Shown: positions 6,888-14,109, counted from the first letter of the stretch. The stretch is DNA of 14,144 nt from an uncultured Coriobacteriaceae bacterium (GCA_900543875.1 UQSV01000045.1:1-14144), one strand, 5' to 3'. Notes: generated by a model from the sequence alone, not told the origin. Made by a program: numbers and translations.

Positions 6888-8438
6888 CTACTCCTCGGTG
6901 GCGAGCACGCGGCCCGTCATCTGCTTGGAGGGCTCAAGGCCCGCGAGCGTTAGCATCGTCGGGGCGATGTCGGACAGGCGACCGTCCTCGATGCCCGTGA
7001 GCTTGGCGGCCGGGTCGGCCACGATGAAGGGCACGCGGTTCGTGGTGTGGGCCGTGAACGGGTGCTTCTCGCCGTTGACCACGTCAAACATGTGGTCGGC
7101 ATTGCCGTGGTCGGCCGTGATCAGCGCAAAGCCGCCCTTGGCGAGAATCGCCGGGACAACCTTGGACAGCGCGGTGTCGACGGCCTCGACGGCCTTGACG
7201 GCGGCCTCGAACACGCCCGTGTGGCCAACCATATCGCAGTTGGCGAAGTTCACGATGTAGAAGTCGGCGCGGTCCTCGTTGATGGCCTCGACCAGCTTCT
7301 CGGTGACCTCGGGGGCACTCATCTCGGGCTTGAGGTCATACGTGGCGACCTTGGGGCTCGGCACGAGCACGCGCTCCTCGCCGGGCTTGGGATCCTCGAT
7401 GCCGCCATTGAGGAAGAACGTCACGTGGGCGTACTTCTCGGTCTCGGCTGTGTGCAGCTGCTTCAAGCCGTTCTCGGCAATGACGTCGGCCAGGACCTCC
7501 TCGGGGAAGGTCTTGGGGAAAGCAACCTCGACGTCGAACGTCGGGTCGTACTCGGTAATCGTGACGAAGTGCGACAGGGCAATCTGCTCGCGCTCGAAGC
7601 CGTCAAAGCCCTTGTCGGTGAAGACGCGGGTCATCTGGCGGGCACGGTCGGGGCGGAAGTTGAAGAAGATCACCGCGTCGCCGGCAGCCACGCCCTCGCT
7701 GTGGGCGGCAAACGGCTCGATGAACTCGTCGCCGCGCGGGTCCTTCTCGTAGTAGGCCTTGATGCCCTCGACCGGGCAGGTGTCCTCGGCGGCCGGCGTG
7801 ACGATGACGTCGTAGGCGCGCTTGATGCGCTCCCAGCGGTTGTCGCGGTCCATGGCCCAGTAGCGGCCCGACACGGTGGCGACGCGGGCGTCGACGCCGG
7901 TCTTGGCAGACAGGTCCTTGAGGAAGTCGCAGAACTCGGCCATGTAGCCGGCACCGGACTGCGGGTCGACGTCGCGGCCGTCCATGAAGGCGTGGACGCG
8001 AACGCACTTGACGCCGCGCTCGGCGGCCATCTTGGCGAGCGCCTCGACGTGGCTCATGTGCGAGTGCACGCCGCCCGGGCTCATAAGGCCCATGAGATGC
8101 AGGGTCTTGCCAGAGGCCTTGACGTCGTCCATAGCCTTGACGAAGACCTCGTTCTCGGCGATGGAGCCGTCCTTGATGGCGTTGTTGATGCGGCTGAGCT
8201 CCTGGAACACGATGCGGCCGGCACCGATGTTGAGGTGGCCCACCTCGGAGTTGCCCATCTGGCCGTCGGGCAGGCCCACGTCCTCGCCGGAGGCACCCAG
8301 CGTGGTGTACGGGAACTCGGCGTAGAGCGAGTCGAGGTAGGGGTGGCTCGCGCTGGTGACGGCGTTCTCATCGTTCGCCGGGGCCAGGCCGCAGCCGTCC
8401 ATGATGACGAGCAGGGCAGGGAGATGACGCTGAGTCAT
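6888..8438 (-). CDS. gpmI: 2,3-bisphosphoglycerate-independent phosphoglycerate mutase
   Basis: This enzyme converts 3-phosphoglycerate to 2-phosphoglycerate in glycolysis and gluconeogenesis through a phosphoserine intermediate, using two Mn ions and no 2,3-BPG cofactor. The 516-residue length fits the family. Metal-site Asp14 lies in MDGCG, the catalytic serine is Ser64 in GQMGNSEVGHLNIGAGR, the substrate motif is HAFMDGRDVDP, then NFRPDRARQMTR, the metal motif TADHGNADHM (441-450) and HPFTAHTTNRVPF. The ATG lies six bases after the tpiA stop and its GGGGGAG ribosome site is inside the tpiA end, so it belongs to the same transcript. Its placement between tpiA and secG differs from the gap-pgk-tpiA-secG order typical of many actinobacteria. 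Confidence 0.96.
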   Translation of the reverse strand: MTQRHLPALLVIMDGCGLAPANDENAVTSASHPYLDSLYAEFPYTTLGASGEDVGLPDGQMGNSEVGHLNIGAGRIVFQELSRINNAIKDGSIAENEVFVKAMDDVKASGKTLHLMGLMSPGGVHSHMSHVEALAKMAAERGVKCVRVHAFMDGRDVDPQSGAGYMAEFCDFLKDLSAKTGVDARVATVSGRYWAMDRDNRWERIKRAYDVIVTPAAEDTCPVEGIKAYYEKDPRGDEFIEPFAAHSEGVAAGDAVIFFNFRPDRARQMTRVFTDKGFDGFEREQIALSHFVTITEYDPTFDVEVAFPKTFPEEVLADVIAENGLKQLHTAETEKYAHVTFFLNGGIEDPKPGEERVLVPSPKVATYDLKPEMSAPEVTEKLVEAINEDRADFYIVNFANCDMVGHTGVFEAAVKAVEAVDTALSKVVPAILAKGGFALITADHGNADHMFDVVNGEKHPFTAHTTNRVPFIVADPAAKLTGIEDGRLSDIAPTMLTLAGLEPSKQMTGRVLATEE

Positions 8439-8444
8439 AACTGA

Positions 8445-9212
8445 TTACTCCCCCGCCTTAACGACCATCTGGGAGAAGTCGGCAGCCTTGAGCGAAGCGC
8501 CGCCCACGAGGGCGCCGTCCACGTCGGGCTTGGCAACGAGCTCGGCGATGTTGCCGGGCTTGGCGGAGCCGCCGTAGAGCACGCGGATGCCGTCAGCGAG
8601 CTCGGCGCCGAAGATCTCAGCGAGGGTCTCGCGAATGGCGCCGCAGACCTCCTGGGCGTCGTCGGCCGTGGCGGTCTTGCCGGTGCCGATGGCCCAGATG
8701 GGCTCGTAGGCAACCACGAGCTGGTTGGGGTCAGAGATCTCGAGACCAGCGAGGCCGGCCTTGACCTGGTCGGTCACGTGCTTGACGTAGGTGCCCGCCT
8801 CGCGGACCTCCTCGGGCTCGCCGCAGCAGAAGACCGGGACGATGCCGGCGGCCACGAGGGCCTTGGCCTTCTTGTTCTCGTCCTCGTCGGTCTCGTGGAA
8901 GTAGTCGCGGCGCTCGGAGTGGCCGATGATGCAGTAGGTGCAGCCGGCGCTCTTGAGCATGTCGCAGGAGGACTCGCCGGTGTAGGCGCCCTTCTCCTCC
9001 CAGTAGACGTTCTGCGCGCCCAGCGCGATGGGGGCAGCGGAGATGCGGTCGTGGACCGTGGTGATGTCAATGGTAGGCGGGCAGACGAGGACCTCGACGC
9101 CAGCGGGGACCTCGGGCAGGGCCTGGGCCAGCTCGTCGGCCAGCTTGGCCGCCGCGTGGACGTCGTTGTTCATCTTCCAGTTGCCAGCGATGAGAAGCTT
9201 ACGGTTAGGCAT
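8445..9212 (-). CDS. tpiA: Triosephosphate isomerase
   Basis: This enzyme interconverts dihydroxyacetone phosphate and glyceraldehyde 3-phosphate. With the ATG at 9212 the protein has 255 residues, normal for the family, and starts MPNRKLLIAGNWKMN. It shows the active-site Asn11 and Lys13, the catalytic His98 in IGHSERRD, the catalytic base Glu170 in AYEPIWAIGTGKTA with the flexible loop 6 after it, and the phosphate-binding YGGSAKPGN. The frame is open to a further ATG at 9275, but those 21 extra residues would lie within pgk and do not match the family. GGAGG precedes the 9212 start. The gene overlaps the pgk end by 8 bases, which suggests translational coupling. Confidence 0.96.
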   Translation of the reverse strand: MPNRKLLIAGNWKMNNDVHAAAKLADELAQALPEVPAGVEVLVCPPTIDITTVHDRISAAPIALGAQNVYWEEKGAYTGESSCDMLKSAGCTYCIIGHSERRDYFHETDEDENKKAKALVAAGIVPVFCCGEPEEVREAGTYVKHVTDQVKAGLAGLEISDPNQLVVAYEPIWAIGTGKTATADDAQEVCGAIRETLAEIFGAELADGIRVLYGGSAKPGNIAELVAKPDVDGALVGGASLKAADFSQMVVKAGE

Positions 9213-10395
9213 TGAGAAGCGCCTCCACTCCGGGAAGGGCCTTGCCCTCGACGAGCTCCATGGAAGCGCCACCACCGGTGGAGATCCAGCTCATCTTGTC
9301 GGCCAGGCCAAACTTGTTGACGGCCGCGACGGAGTCGCCGCCGCCGATGATCGACGTGCAGTCAGAGTCGGCAACGGCACGGCAGACGGCCTCGGTGCCG
9401 TGAGCGAAGTTGTCGAACTCGAAGACGCCCATGGGGCCGTTCCAGAAGACGGTCTTGGCGCCCTTGATGGCCTCGGCGTAGAGCTCCTCGGTCTTGGGGC
9501 CGATGTCCATGCCCTCGCGGTCATCGGGGATGGCGTCGGAGGCCACGACCTCGGGCACGGCGTCCTCGCCAAAGTGATCGGCAACGCGGTTGTCGACGGG
9601 GAGCAGGATCTTGACGCCCTTCTCCTCGGCCTTCTTGAGCATCTCGCCCGCGCGCTCGACCCAGTCCTCCTCCTTGAGGGACTGACCCACGCTCAGGCCC
9701 TTGGCGAGGAAGAAGGTGTAGGCCATGCCGCCACCGATGATCAGGGTGTCGGCGGAGTCGATGAGGTGGTCGAGCACGCCGATCTTGCTGGAGACCTTGG
9801 AGCCGCCGACGATGGCGACGAAGGGACGCTCGGGCTCGGCGAAGATGCCGGTGAGGGTGTCGACCTCCTTCTCGAGCAGGAAGCCGGCGACGGCTGGGAT
9901 GTAGGCGGCCGGACCCACGACGGAGCCCTGGGCGCGGTGGGCGGTGCCGAAGGCATCGAGGACGAAGACGTCACCGTAGGAGGCGAGGCGCTCGGCGATG
10001 GCCGGGTCGTTCTTCTTCTCGCGCTTGTCGAAGCGGACGTTCTCAAGGACGAGGACGTGGCCCGGCTCGAGGGCGTCGACGGCAGCCTTGGCCTCGTCAC
10101 CGTAGGTGTCGGCGACGAAGGAGACGGGCAGGCCGCTCATCTCGGCGAGCTTCTCGGCAACCGGCTTGAGGGAGAGCTCGGGCTGGAAGCCAGTGCCCTC
10201 GGGGCGGCCGAGGTGGCTCATGAGGATGACGCGGGCGTTGTGCTCGACCAGGTACTTGATGGTGGGCAGGGCGGCGGAGATGCGGGTGGTGTCGCCCACG
10301 ACGCCGTCCTTGATGGGCACGTTGAAGTCGACGCGGCACAGGACGCGCTTGCCGTCGACGTCGATGTCGCGGACGGTCTTCTTGGTAAAGGCCAT
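9205..10395 (-). CDS. pgk: Phosphoglycerate kinase
   Basis: This enzyme transfers the phosphate of 1,3-bisphosphoglycerate to ADP, making ATP and 3-phosphoglycerate. The length of 396 residues is normal. Visible motifs are RVDFNVP at 21-27, the substrate-site SHLGRP, FWNGPMGVFEF, the nucleotide-site GGGDSVAAVNKFG and the C-terminal STGGGASMELVEGK hinge. The ATG has AAAGGAT upstream. It is the first gene of the pgk-tpiA-gpmI block. The 162-bp spacer from gap contains a strong terminator, and I see no clear -10 box after it. Confidence 0.97.
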   Translation of the reverse strand: MAFTKKTVRDIDVDGKRVLCRVDFNVPIKDGVVGDTTRISAALPTIKYLVEHNARVILMSHLGRPEGTGFQPELSLKPVAEKLAEMSGLPVSFVADTYGDEAKAAVDALEPGHVLVLENVRFDKREKKNDPAIAERLASYGDVFVLDAFGTAHRAQGSVVGPAAYIPAVAGFLLEKEVDTLTGIFAEPERPFVAIVGGSKVSSKIGVLDHLIDSADTLIIGGGMAYTFFLAKGLSVGQSLKEEDWVERAGEMLKKAEEKGVKILLPVDNRVADHFGEDAVPEVVASDAIPDDREGMDIGPKTEELYAEAIKGAKTVFWNGPMGVFEFDNFAHGTEAVCRAVADSDCTSIIGGGDSVAAVNKFGLADKMSWISTGGGASMELVEGKALPGVEALLNA

Positions 10396-10487
10396 GGTTG
10401 ATCCTTTCGTGTCTGTGGAGGGCGGGCGGGCCGCCGACGCGGTCTGCGCGCGGTGCGAGCGAGCCGGTGCCTGCGCGGCCCTCCGTC
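10396..10487 (-). promoter_or_regulatory. pgk leader, GC-rich, no clear promoter
   Basis: Between the gap terminator and pgk lie about 90 very GC-rich bases. On the minus strand a TTGACG hexamer (10489-10484) resembles a -35 box, but it sits right at the terminator T tract and the base composition 15-19 bases further on offers no -10 box. pgk may depend on read-through from gap or on a promoter of another type. Confidence 0.4.
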
Positions 10488-10531
10488 AACAAAAAGGGCG
10501 CGGCCGCGGCCCGAAAGCTGCAACCGCGCCC
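10488..10531 (-). terminator. Intrinsic terminator between gap and pgk
   Basis: On the minus strand, starting 27 bases after the gap stop, a 12-bp stem (10520-10531 with 10496-10507, two G-T wobbles, 12-base loop) is followed by five T residues and TTG. This is a strong rho-independent terminator. It makes gap at least partly monocistronic, so pgk needs either read-through or its own promoter. Confidence 0.88.
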
Positions 10532-10557
10532 CTCAAAGCTACCTAGGGAAGCGTCAC

Positions 10558-11583
10558 TTAGGCGACGAACTTCTCGAAGTACTTGATGGTGCGGACCATC
10601 TGGGAGGTGTAGGAGTTCTCGTTGTCGTACCAAGAGGTGACCTGAACGAGGGTCTGGCCGTTGCCGAGGTCAGAGCACATGGTCTGAGTGGCGTCGAAGA
10701 TGGAGCCGTGGGTCTCGCCGATGATATCGGTGGAGACGATGTCGTCCTCGTTGTAACCGAAGGTCTCGGAGATGGTGGCAGCGTAGGCCTTCATAGCGGC
10801 GTTGACCTCGTCGACGGTGACCTTCTTGTCAACGACGGCGTAGAGGTTGGTGATGGAGCCGGTCGGCGTCGGGACGCGCTGGGCGGCACCGATGAGCTTG
10901 CCGTTGAGCTCGGGGAGAACCAGGCCGATGGCCTTGGCAGCGCCCGTGGTGTTCGGGACGATGTTCTCGGAGCAGGCGCGGGAGCGACGGAAGTTGCCCT
11001 TGCGCTGCGGGCCGTCGAGCGGCATCTGGTCGCCGGTGAAGGCGTGGATGGTGGTCATGATGCCGGAGACGATGGGGGCGAAGTCGTTCAGGCCCTTGGC
11101 CATCGGGGCGAGGCAGTTCGTCGTGCAGGAGGCGGCGGAGATGATGTTGTCCTCGGCCGTCAGCTGCTCGTGGTTGACGTTGTAGACGATGGTGGGAAGG
11201 TCATTGCCGGCAGGAGCGGAGATGACGACCTTCTTGGCGCCAGCGTTGATGTGGGCCTGGGCCTTGGCCTTGGAGGTGTAGAAGCCGGTGCACTCGAGCA
11301 CGACGTCGACGTCGAGGTCGCCCCACGGCAGGTTGTTGGCGTCGGCCTCCTTGTAGATCTTGATCTCCTTGCCATCGACGATGATGGAATCCTCGGTGGA
11401 CTCGACCTTGTGGTCGCGGGCGTAGTTGCCCTGCGTGGAGTCATACTTCAGAAGGTAGGCGAGCATCTCAGGGGAGGTGAGGTCGTTGATGGCGACGATC
11501 TCGGAGCCCTCGTGGCCGAACATCTGACGGAAGGCCAGACGACCGATGCGGCCAAAGCCGTTGATAGCAACCTTAACTGCCAT
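10558..11583 (-). CDS. gap: Glyceraldehyde-3-phosphate dehydrogenase, NAD-type
   Basis: This enzyme oxidises and phosphorylates glyceraldehyde 3-phosphate to 1,3-bisphosphoglycerate. The 341 residues begin with the Rossmann motif INGFGRIGR. Asp34 after strand 2 favours NAD over NADP. The catalytic Cys153 is in SAASCTTNCLAP and the partner His180 in TTIHAFTGDQ. The GAAQRVPTP region keeps the substrate-binding arginine. Several normally conserved blocks differ from textbook GAPDH (for example FRRSRACSENIVPNTTG and TPTGSITNL), suggesting a distinct clade rather than a defect, because all catalytic residues are present. The ATG has a clear AAAGGAG. It is followed by its own terminator. Confidence 0.97.
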   Translation of the reverse strand: MAVKVAINGFGRIGRLAFRQMFGHEGSEIVAINDLTSPEMLAYLLKYDSTQGNYARDHKVESTEDSIIVDGKEIKIYKEADANNLPWGDLDVDVVLECTGFYTSKAKAQAHINAGAKKVVISAPAGNDLPTIVYNVNHEQLTAEDNIISAASCTTNCLAPMAKGLNDFAPIVSGIMTTIHAFTGDQMPLDGPQRKGNFRRSRACSENIVPNTTGAAKAIGLVLPELNGKLIGAAQRVPTPTGSITNLYAVVDKKVTVDEVNAAMKAYAATISETFGYNEDDIVSTDIIGETHGSIFDATQTMCSDLGNGQTLVQVTSWYDNENSYTSQMVRTIKYFEKFVA

Positions 11584-11649
11584 GCTTTCTCCTTTCGAAG
11601 GCCCTTCGGGCGCCCCTTGCGCCGAGCGGACCTAAGTTGGAAACACCAT

Positions 11650-11663
11650 CGGTAATAGTACCG
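11650..11663. promoter_or_regulatory. Possible gap promoter with overlapping inverted repeat
   Basis: CGGTA-N4-TACCG (11650-11654 and 11659-11663) is a perfect inverted repeat lying 66 bases upstream of the gap start. On the minus strand its centre contains TACTAT (11660-11655), a plausible -10 box with 4 of 6 matches, but no good -35 box stands 16-18 bases upstream. An operator overlapping a promoter is a reasonable guess, no more. Confidence 0.35.
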
Positions 11664-11683
11664 CTTTTGAGTGCCACTTAAAC

Positions 11684-11708
11684 GGCAAAGCGACGGCAAG
11701 GTTGGCAA
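11684..11708 (-). repeat. Three TTGCC repeats upstream of gap
   Basis: On the minus strand TTGCC occurs three times, starting at 11708, 11699 and 11688 (spacing 9 and 11 bases, near one helical turn). A longer TGCCAACCT copy recurs at 11758-11750. The array lies 20-50 bases upstream of the possible gap -10 box, where an activator or repressor could bind. No known regulator motif is recognised. Confidence 0.35.
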
Positions 11709-11739
11709 AACGCGCCGTCTACCTGCAAGTTGTCTACTG

Positions 11740-11763
11740 AACCATGGTCAGGTTGGCATGGTT
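11740..11763. repeat. Inverted repeat AACCATG-N10-CATGGTT
   Basis: Two perfect 7-base arms (11740-11746 and 11757-11763) flank a 10-base spacer. Spacing and symmetry fit a dimeric regulator site or a small RNA hairpin. It lies about 160 bases upstream of gap. Function is unknown. Confidence 0.35.
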
Positions 11764-12026
11764 TTAAGCGTTCGCGGCAGGTGGCGGGCACGCGGGCGAT
11801 GTGTGGAGACTGTGTGGCGCTGGCACGGGGCAGGCTGTGCGGCAGCTGGCACGGAACAACGTGGCCGCGCAGCGCGGAGGGGGGCACGGGACGGCTGCTG
11901 CGGGGCATTCGTAGCGGCGGGGCGTGCAAAGTGCAACCTGGGCTCATGGGAGGGTCGACTTGCGCGGTGATTGCCTCACGAAGCCACTTGCCTGCAGGGC
12001 ATCAGCGAGAGTCGCAAGAAAAAACA

Positions 12027-12153
12027 CGTCAATTAGGTAACCTGGCGTGCCCACATTGAGCGAACCACTTCTACGGGCTCTCTCCAACTAGGGTTTTGCT
12101 GCTATTTCTGACAGGGAACTCGGACTTTTTCCAATCTGGTTACCTAATTGACG
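12027..12153. repeat. 127-bp element bounded by perfect 16-bp inverted repeats (MITE or structured RNA)
   Basis: CGTCAATTAGGTAACC at 12027-12042 is exactly complementary to 12138-12153. The element is about 49% GC by hand count, well below its surroundings. The trinucleotide ACA directly flanks both ends (12024-12026 and 12154-12156), which could be a short target duplication. On the minus strand the 3' arm is followed by TG and six T residues (12024-12019), as a transcript closed by a long-range stem and an intrinsic terminator would be. No protein-coding content is convincing. It could be a small non-autonomous mobile element, a non-coding RNA, or an unusual whiA terminator. Confidence 0.6.
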
Positions 12154-12250
12154 ACAAAATTTTGCCAACAGACCGGCAGCAGGCGCATGCGGGCGGCGAA
12201 GGCACGTTGGCCGAGATGCAGGAGGTAGACCCAAACGCCCGCAGGCGCGT

Positions 12251-12265
12251 GGGGCGGCAAGCCCC
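12251..12265 (-). other. Small GC hairpin after the whiA stop
   Basis: GGGGC (12251-12255) pairs with GCCCC (12261-12265) over 5 bases, ending eight bases past the whiA stop. No T run follows on the minus strand, so it is not a canonical terminator. A second short pairing around 12236-12247 precedes only three T residues. The end of the rapZ-whiA transcript is therefore unclear. Confidence 0.35.
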
Positions 12266-12273
12266 GAGCTCCC

Positions 12274-13203
12274 CTACTTGCGGCGGCCCACGAGCTGCTC
12301 GAGGCGCAGCACGCGGTGGTACAGCGCGCTCTTCGAAAGCGGCGGGCGCATGGCGTTACCCAGGTCGCGCAGCGACAGGTCGGGGTGGGCACGGCGAGCC
12401 TCGCAGAAGGCGCGCAGCGCGGGCGGCAGCGCGTCAAAGCCAATCTCACGCTCGACCTCGTCGATGAGCTCGAGCTGGTCGGCCGCGGCGCCCGTCGACC
12501 TTGCCTGGTTGGCGATCTCTGCGTTTACCCGGCGGTTCACGTCGTTCTTGACGCTCTTCATGACGCGCACGTTCTCGACGGCCCGGGCCGTGCGCCGCGC
12601 GCCGATGACGCCCAGGAAGCGCACGATGTCGTCGAAGCTCTTGAGGTAGATGGCGTAGCTGCCGCGACGGCGGTTCACGCGCGCCGTGATGTTCTCGTCG
12701 TCGAGGAGCTCCACGAGGTCGTCGGCGAACTCGTCGCCGGTGACCGCAATCTCGAGATGGAAGTCGCCGCGCGGGTCGGCGATGAAGCCGCCGGCCATGA
12801 ACGCCCCGCGCAGGTAGGCGGCGCGGCAGCAGGGCCGGGCCACCACGCGGGCGGCGATGCCCGAGGAGAGGCCGCGGCCAAGCACGAGCACGCCCATCTG
12901 GATGAGCGCCTGCTCAAGGCCCTTCTGCTCGGGAATCTCGATGAGGTAGTTGCGGGTCTTGTGCAGGTTTGAGCGACGCACGGTGAGCGACGTGTCGAGG
13001 TCGAACACCTTGTGGGCCAGGCGAATGACCGTGCGGGCCACGGCGCCTGTCTCGGTGGAGACGCGAATCGAATAGGCGCCCGACCCATGAAACGACAGCG
13101 CGCCGCAGACGCGCACGAGGGCCGCGAGCTCGGCGATCTCGCAGGCCGGGCAGCTCCCCTCGACGCGCGACAGCTCGTCTTTGACCTCAGCGGTAAACGA
13201 CAT
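12274..13203 (-). CDS. whiA: DNA-binding regulator WhiA
   Basis: WhiA is a conserved Gram-positive DNA-binding protein, needed for sporulation septation in Streptomyces and linked to cell division and metabolism in Bacillus. The 309 residues show the WhiA N-terminal domain, a degenerate LAGLIDADG homing-endonuclease-like core around YLRGAFMAGGFIADP (130-144), a second repeat near 156-200, and a C-terminal helix-turn-helix (about 276-303, LSLRDLGNAM then PPLSKSALYHRVLRLEQL). Endonuclease activity is lost in this family. The ATG directly follows the rapZ TAG (TAGATG), with GAGGA inside the rapZ end. Unlike the common rapZ-yvcK-whiA order, no yvcK lies between them. Confidence 0.96.
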   Translation of the reverse strand: MSFTAEVKDELSRVEGSCPACEIAELAALVRVCGALSFHGSGAYSIRVSTETGAVARTVIRLAHKVFDLDTSLTVRRSNLHKTRNYLIEIPEQKGLEQALIQMGVLVLGRGLSSGIAARVVARPCCRAAYLRGAFMAGGFIADPRGDFHLEIAVTGDEFADDLVELLDDENITARVNRRRGSYAIYLKSFDDIVRFLGVIGARRTARAVENVRVMKSVKNDVNRRVNAEIANQARSTGAAADQLELIDEVEREIGFDALPPALRAFCEARRAHPDLSLRDLGNAMRPPLSKSALYHRVLRLEQLVGRRK

Positions 13204-14109
13204 CTAGCTCGTCCTCACGTTGGCGAGGGCCAGGTCGCGGTGACTCAGGCTCACGTGATAGCCACACTTCTCGAGGTAGGCGGCCGTGGCATTGGCGATG
13301 GCAACGCTACGGTGCTGGCCCCCGGTGCAGCCCACGGCAATGGAGAGGTGGCTCTTGCCCTCGGCCACGTAGCCGGGCATGGCGACGTCGAGCAGGTTGA
13401 ACCAGGCGTCGCAGAACTTCTCGGTCACGGGGTTGTTGAGGACGAAGTCGCTCACGAGCTTGTCGTTGCCGGTGAGGGCGCGCATGCGCGGGTCGTAGAA
13501 GGGATTGGGCAGGAAGCGCACGTCGATCATGAGGTCGGCCTCGACGGGCATGCCGTGCTTGAAGCCAAACGAGAAGACGCTGACCTCCATGAGCTGCTGG
13601 TCCGTGAGCTCTGAGAACGCGCGGCGCAGACGGCGGCGGAGCTCGGCGACCTTGAGGTGGCTCGTGTCGATCACAAGGTCCGAGGCGTCGCGCACGGCAC
13701 CGAGCTGGGCGCGCTCGCGGGCGATCGTGGCGGCCAGGGACTCGCCGCCCTGGGCGAGCGGATGGCGGCGGCGGTTCTCGTCGTAGCGGCGCATGAGGAT
13801 GTCGTCTGCGGTGTCGAGGAAGAGGACCTTGCAGGACAGCTCGTGGGCGCGCAGGGCCGCGATGGAGTCTGCGAGCTCGTCGAACAGGCCCTGGCTGCGC
13901 AGGTCACAGGTGACCGCGAGGTGGCGGCCGACGCCGGAGTTGATGCCCACGAGCTCGGCGAGCTGCAGGATGAGGCGCGGGGGCAGGTTGTCGATGCAGA
14001 AGTAGCCCATGTCCTCGAAGACATGGAGGGCCTGGGTGCGGCCCGAGCCGCTCATGCCGGTGATGACCACAACGTCGGGTACGCGCGCGGCGGCCTCGGC
14101 GGTGCGCAT
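13204..14109 (-). CDS. rapZ: RapZ/YvcJ-family nucleotide-binding protein
   Basis: This is a P-loop ATP/GTP-binding protein of the RapZ/YvcJ family. In E. coli RapZ is an adaptor that directs RNase E to the sRNA GlmZ; in Gram-positives the role is less clear. The 301 residues show Walker A GMSGSGRT (18-25), with Arg in place of the usual Lys as I recall for actinobacterial members, then FEDMGYFCIDNLPP (31-44), VFSFGFKHGMP, FLPNPFYDPRMR and the C-terminal GCTGGQHRS (260-268). The 3' end is certain. The ATG at 14109 has no good ribosome site, and the frame stays open to the window edge without another usual start codon in view, so the true start may lie outside. It is co-transcribed with whiA. 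Confidence 0.93.
   Translation of the reverse strand: MRTAEAAARVPDVVVITGMSGSGRTQALHVFEDMGYFCIDNLPPRLILQLAELVGINSGVGRHLAVTCDLRSQGLFDELADSIAALRAHELSCKVLFLDTADDILMRRYDENRRRHPLAQGGESLAATIARERAQLGAVRDASDLVIDTSHLKVAELRRRLRRAFSELTDQQLMEVSVFSFGFKHGMPVEADLMIDVRFLPNPFYDPRMRALTGNDKLVSDFVLNNPVTEKFCDAWFNLLDVAMPGYVAEGKSHLSIAVGCTGGQHRSVAIANATAAYLEKCGYHVSLSHRDLALANVRTS

Larger units (their letters stand above)
11584..12273. other. 690-bp gene-free region between whiA and gap
   Basis: No reading frame here looks real: the candidates on both strands are short, rich in Arg/Cys/Pro or lack ribosome sites. The region holds the probable gap control region (11640-11765), a GC-rich middle with short direct repeats (GGCACGG at 11822, 11848 and 11883; TGTGTGG at 11800 and 11811), the inverted-repeat element 12027-12153 and a small GC hairpin just after whiA. 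Confidence 0.7.

Noticed and set aside
7047..8444. Plus-strand open frame of 465 codons opposite gpmI
   Set aside because: Antisense shadow of gpmI with the same biased composition; no recognisable motif.
9028..10401. Plus-strand open frame of 457 codons opposite pgk and the start of tpiA
   Set aside because: Antisense shadow; Gly/Val/Asp-rich and without any family motif, while pgk and tpiA keep all their catalytic motifs.
11800..11817. Two TGTGTGG repeats 11 bases apart, considered as DnaA boxes or an origin
   Set aside because: They do not match the DnaA box well, there is no AT-rich unwinding region and no replication gene nearby.
11671..12059. Short plus- and minus-strand frames in the whiA-gap spacer
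   Set aside because: No ribosome sites, atypical Arg/Cys/Pro-rich composition, overlap of repeats and no recognisable domain.
12784..12814. LAGLIDADG-like motif in whiA, considered as an active homing endonuclease or intein
   Set aside because: WhiA proteins normally carry this degenerate fold; catalytic acidic residues are absent and the protein is full-length and uninterrupted.
14036..14059. Arginine in place of the P-loop lysine in RapZ, considered as a loss-of-function change
   Set aside because: The rest of the P-loop is intact, and as I recall actinobacterial RapZ proteins commonly have this arginine, so it is not evidence of decay.
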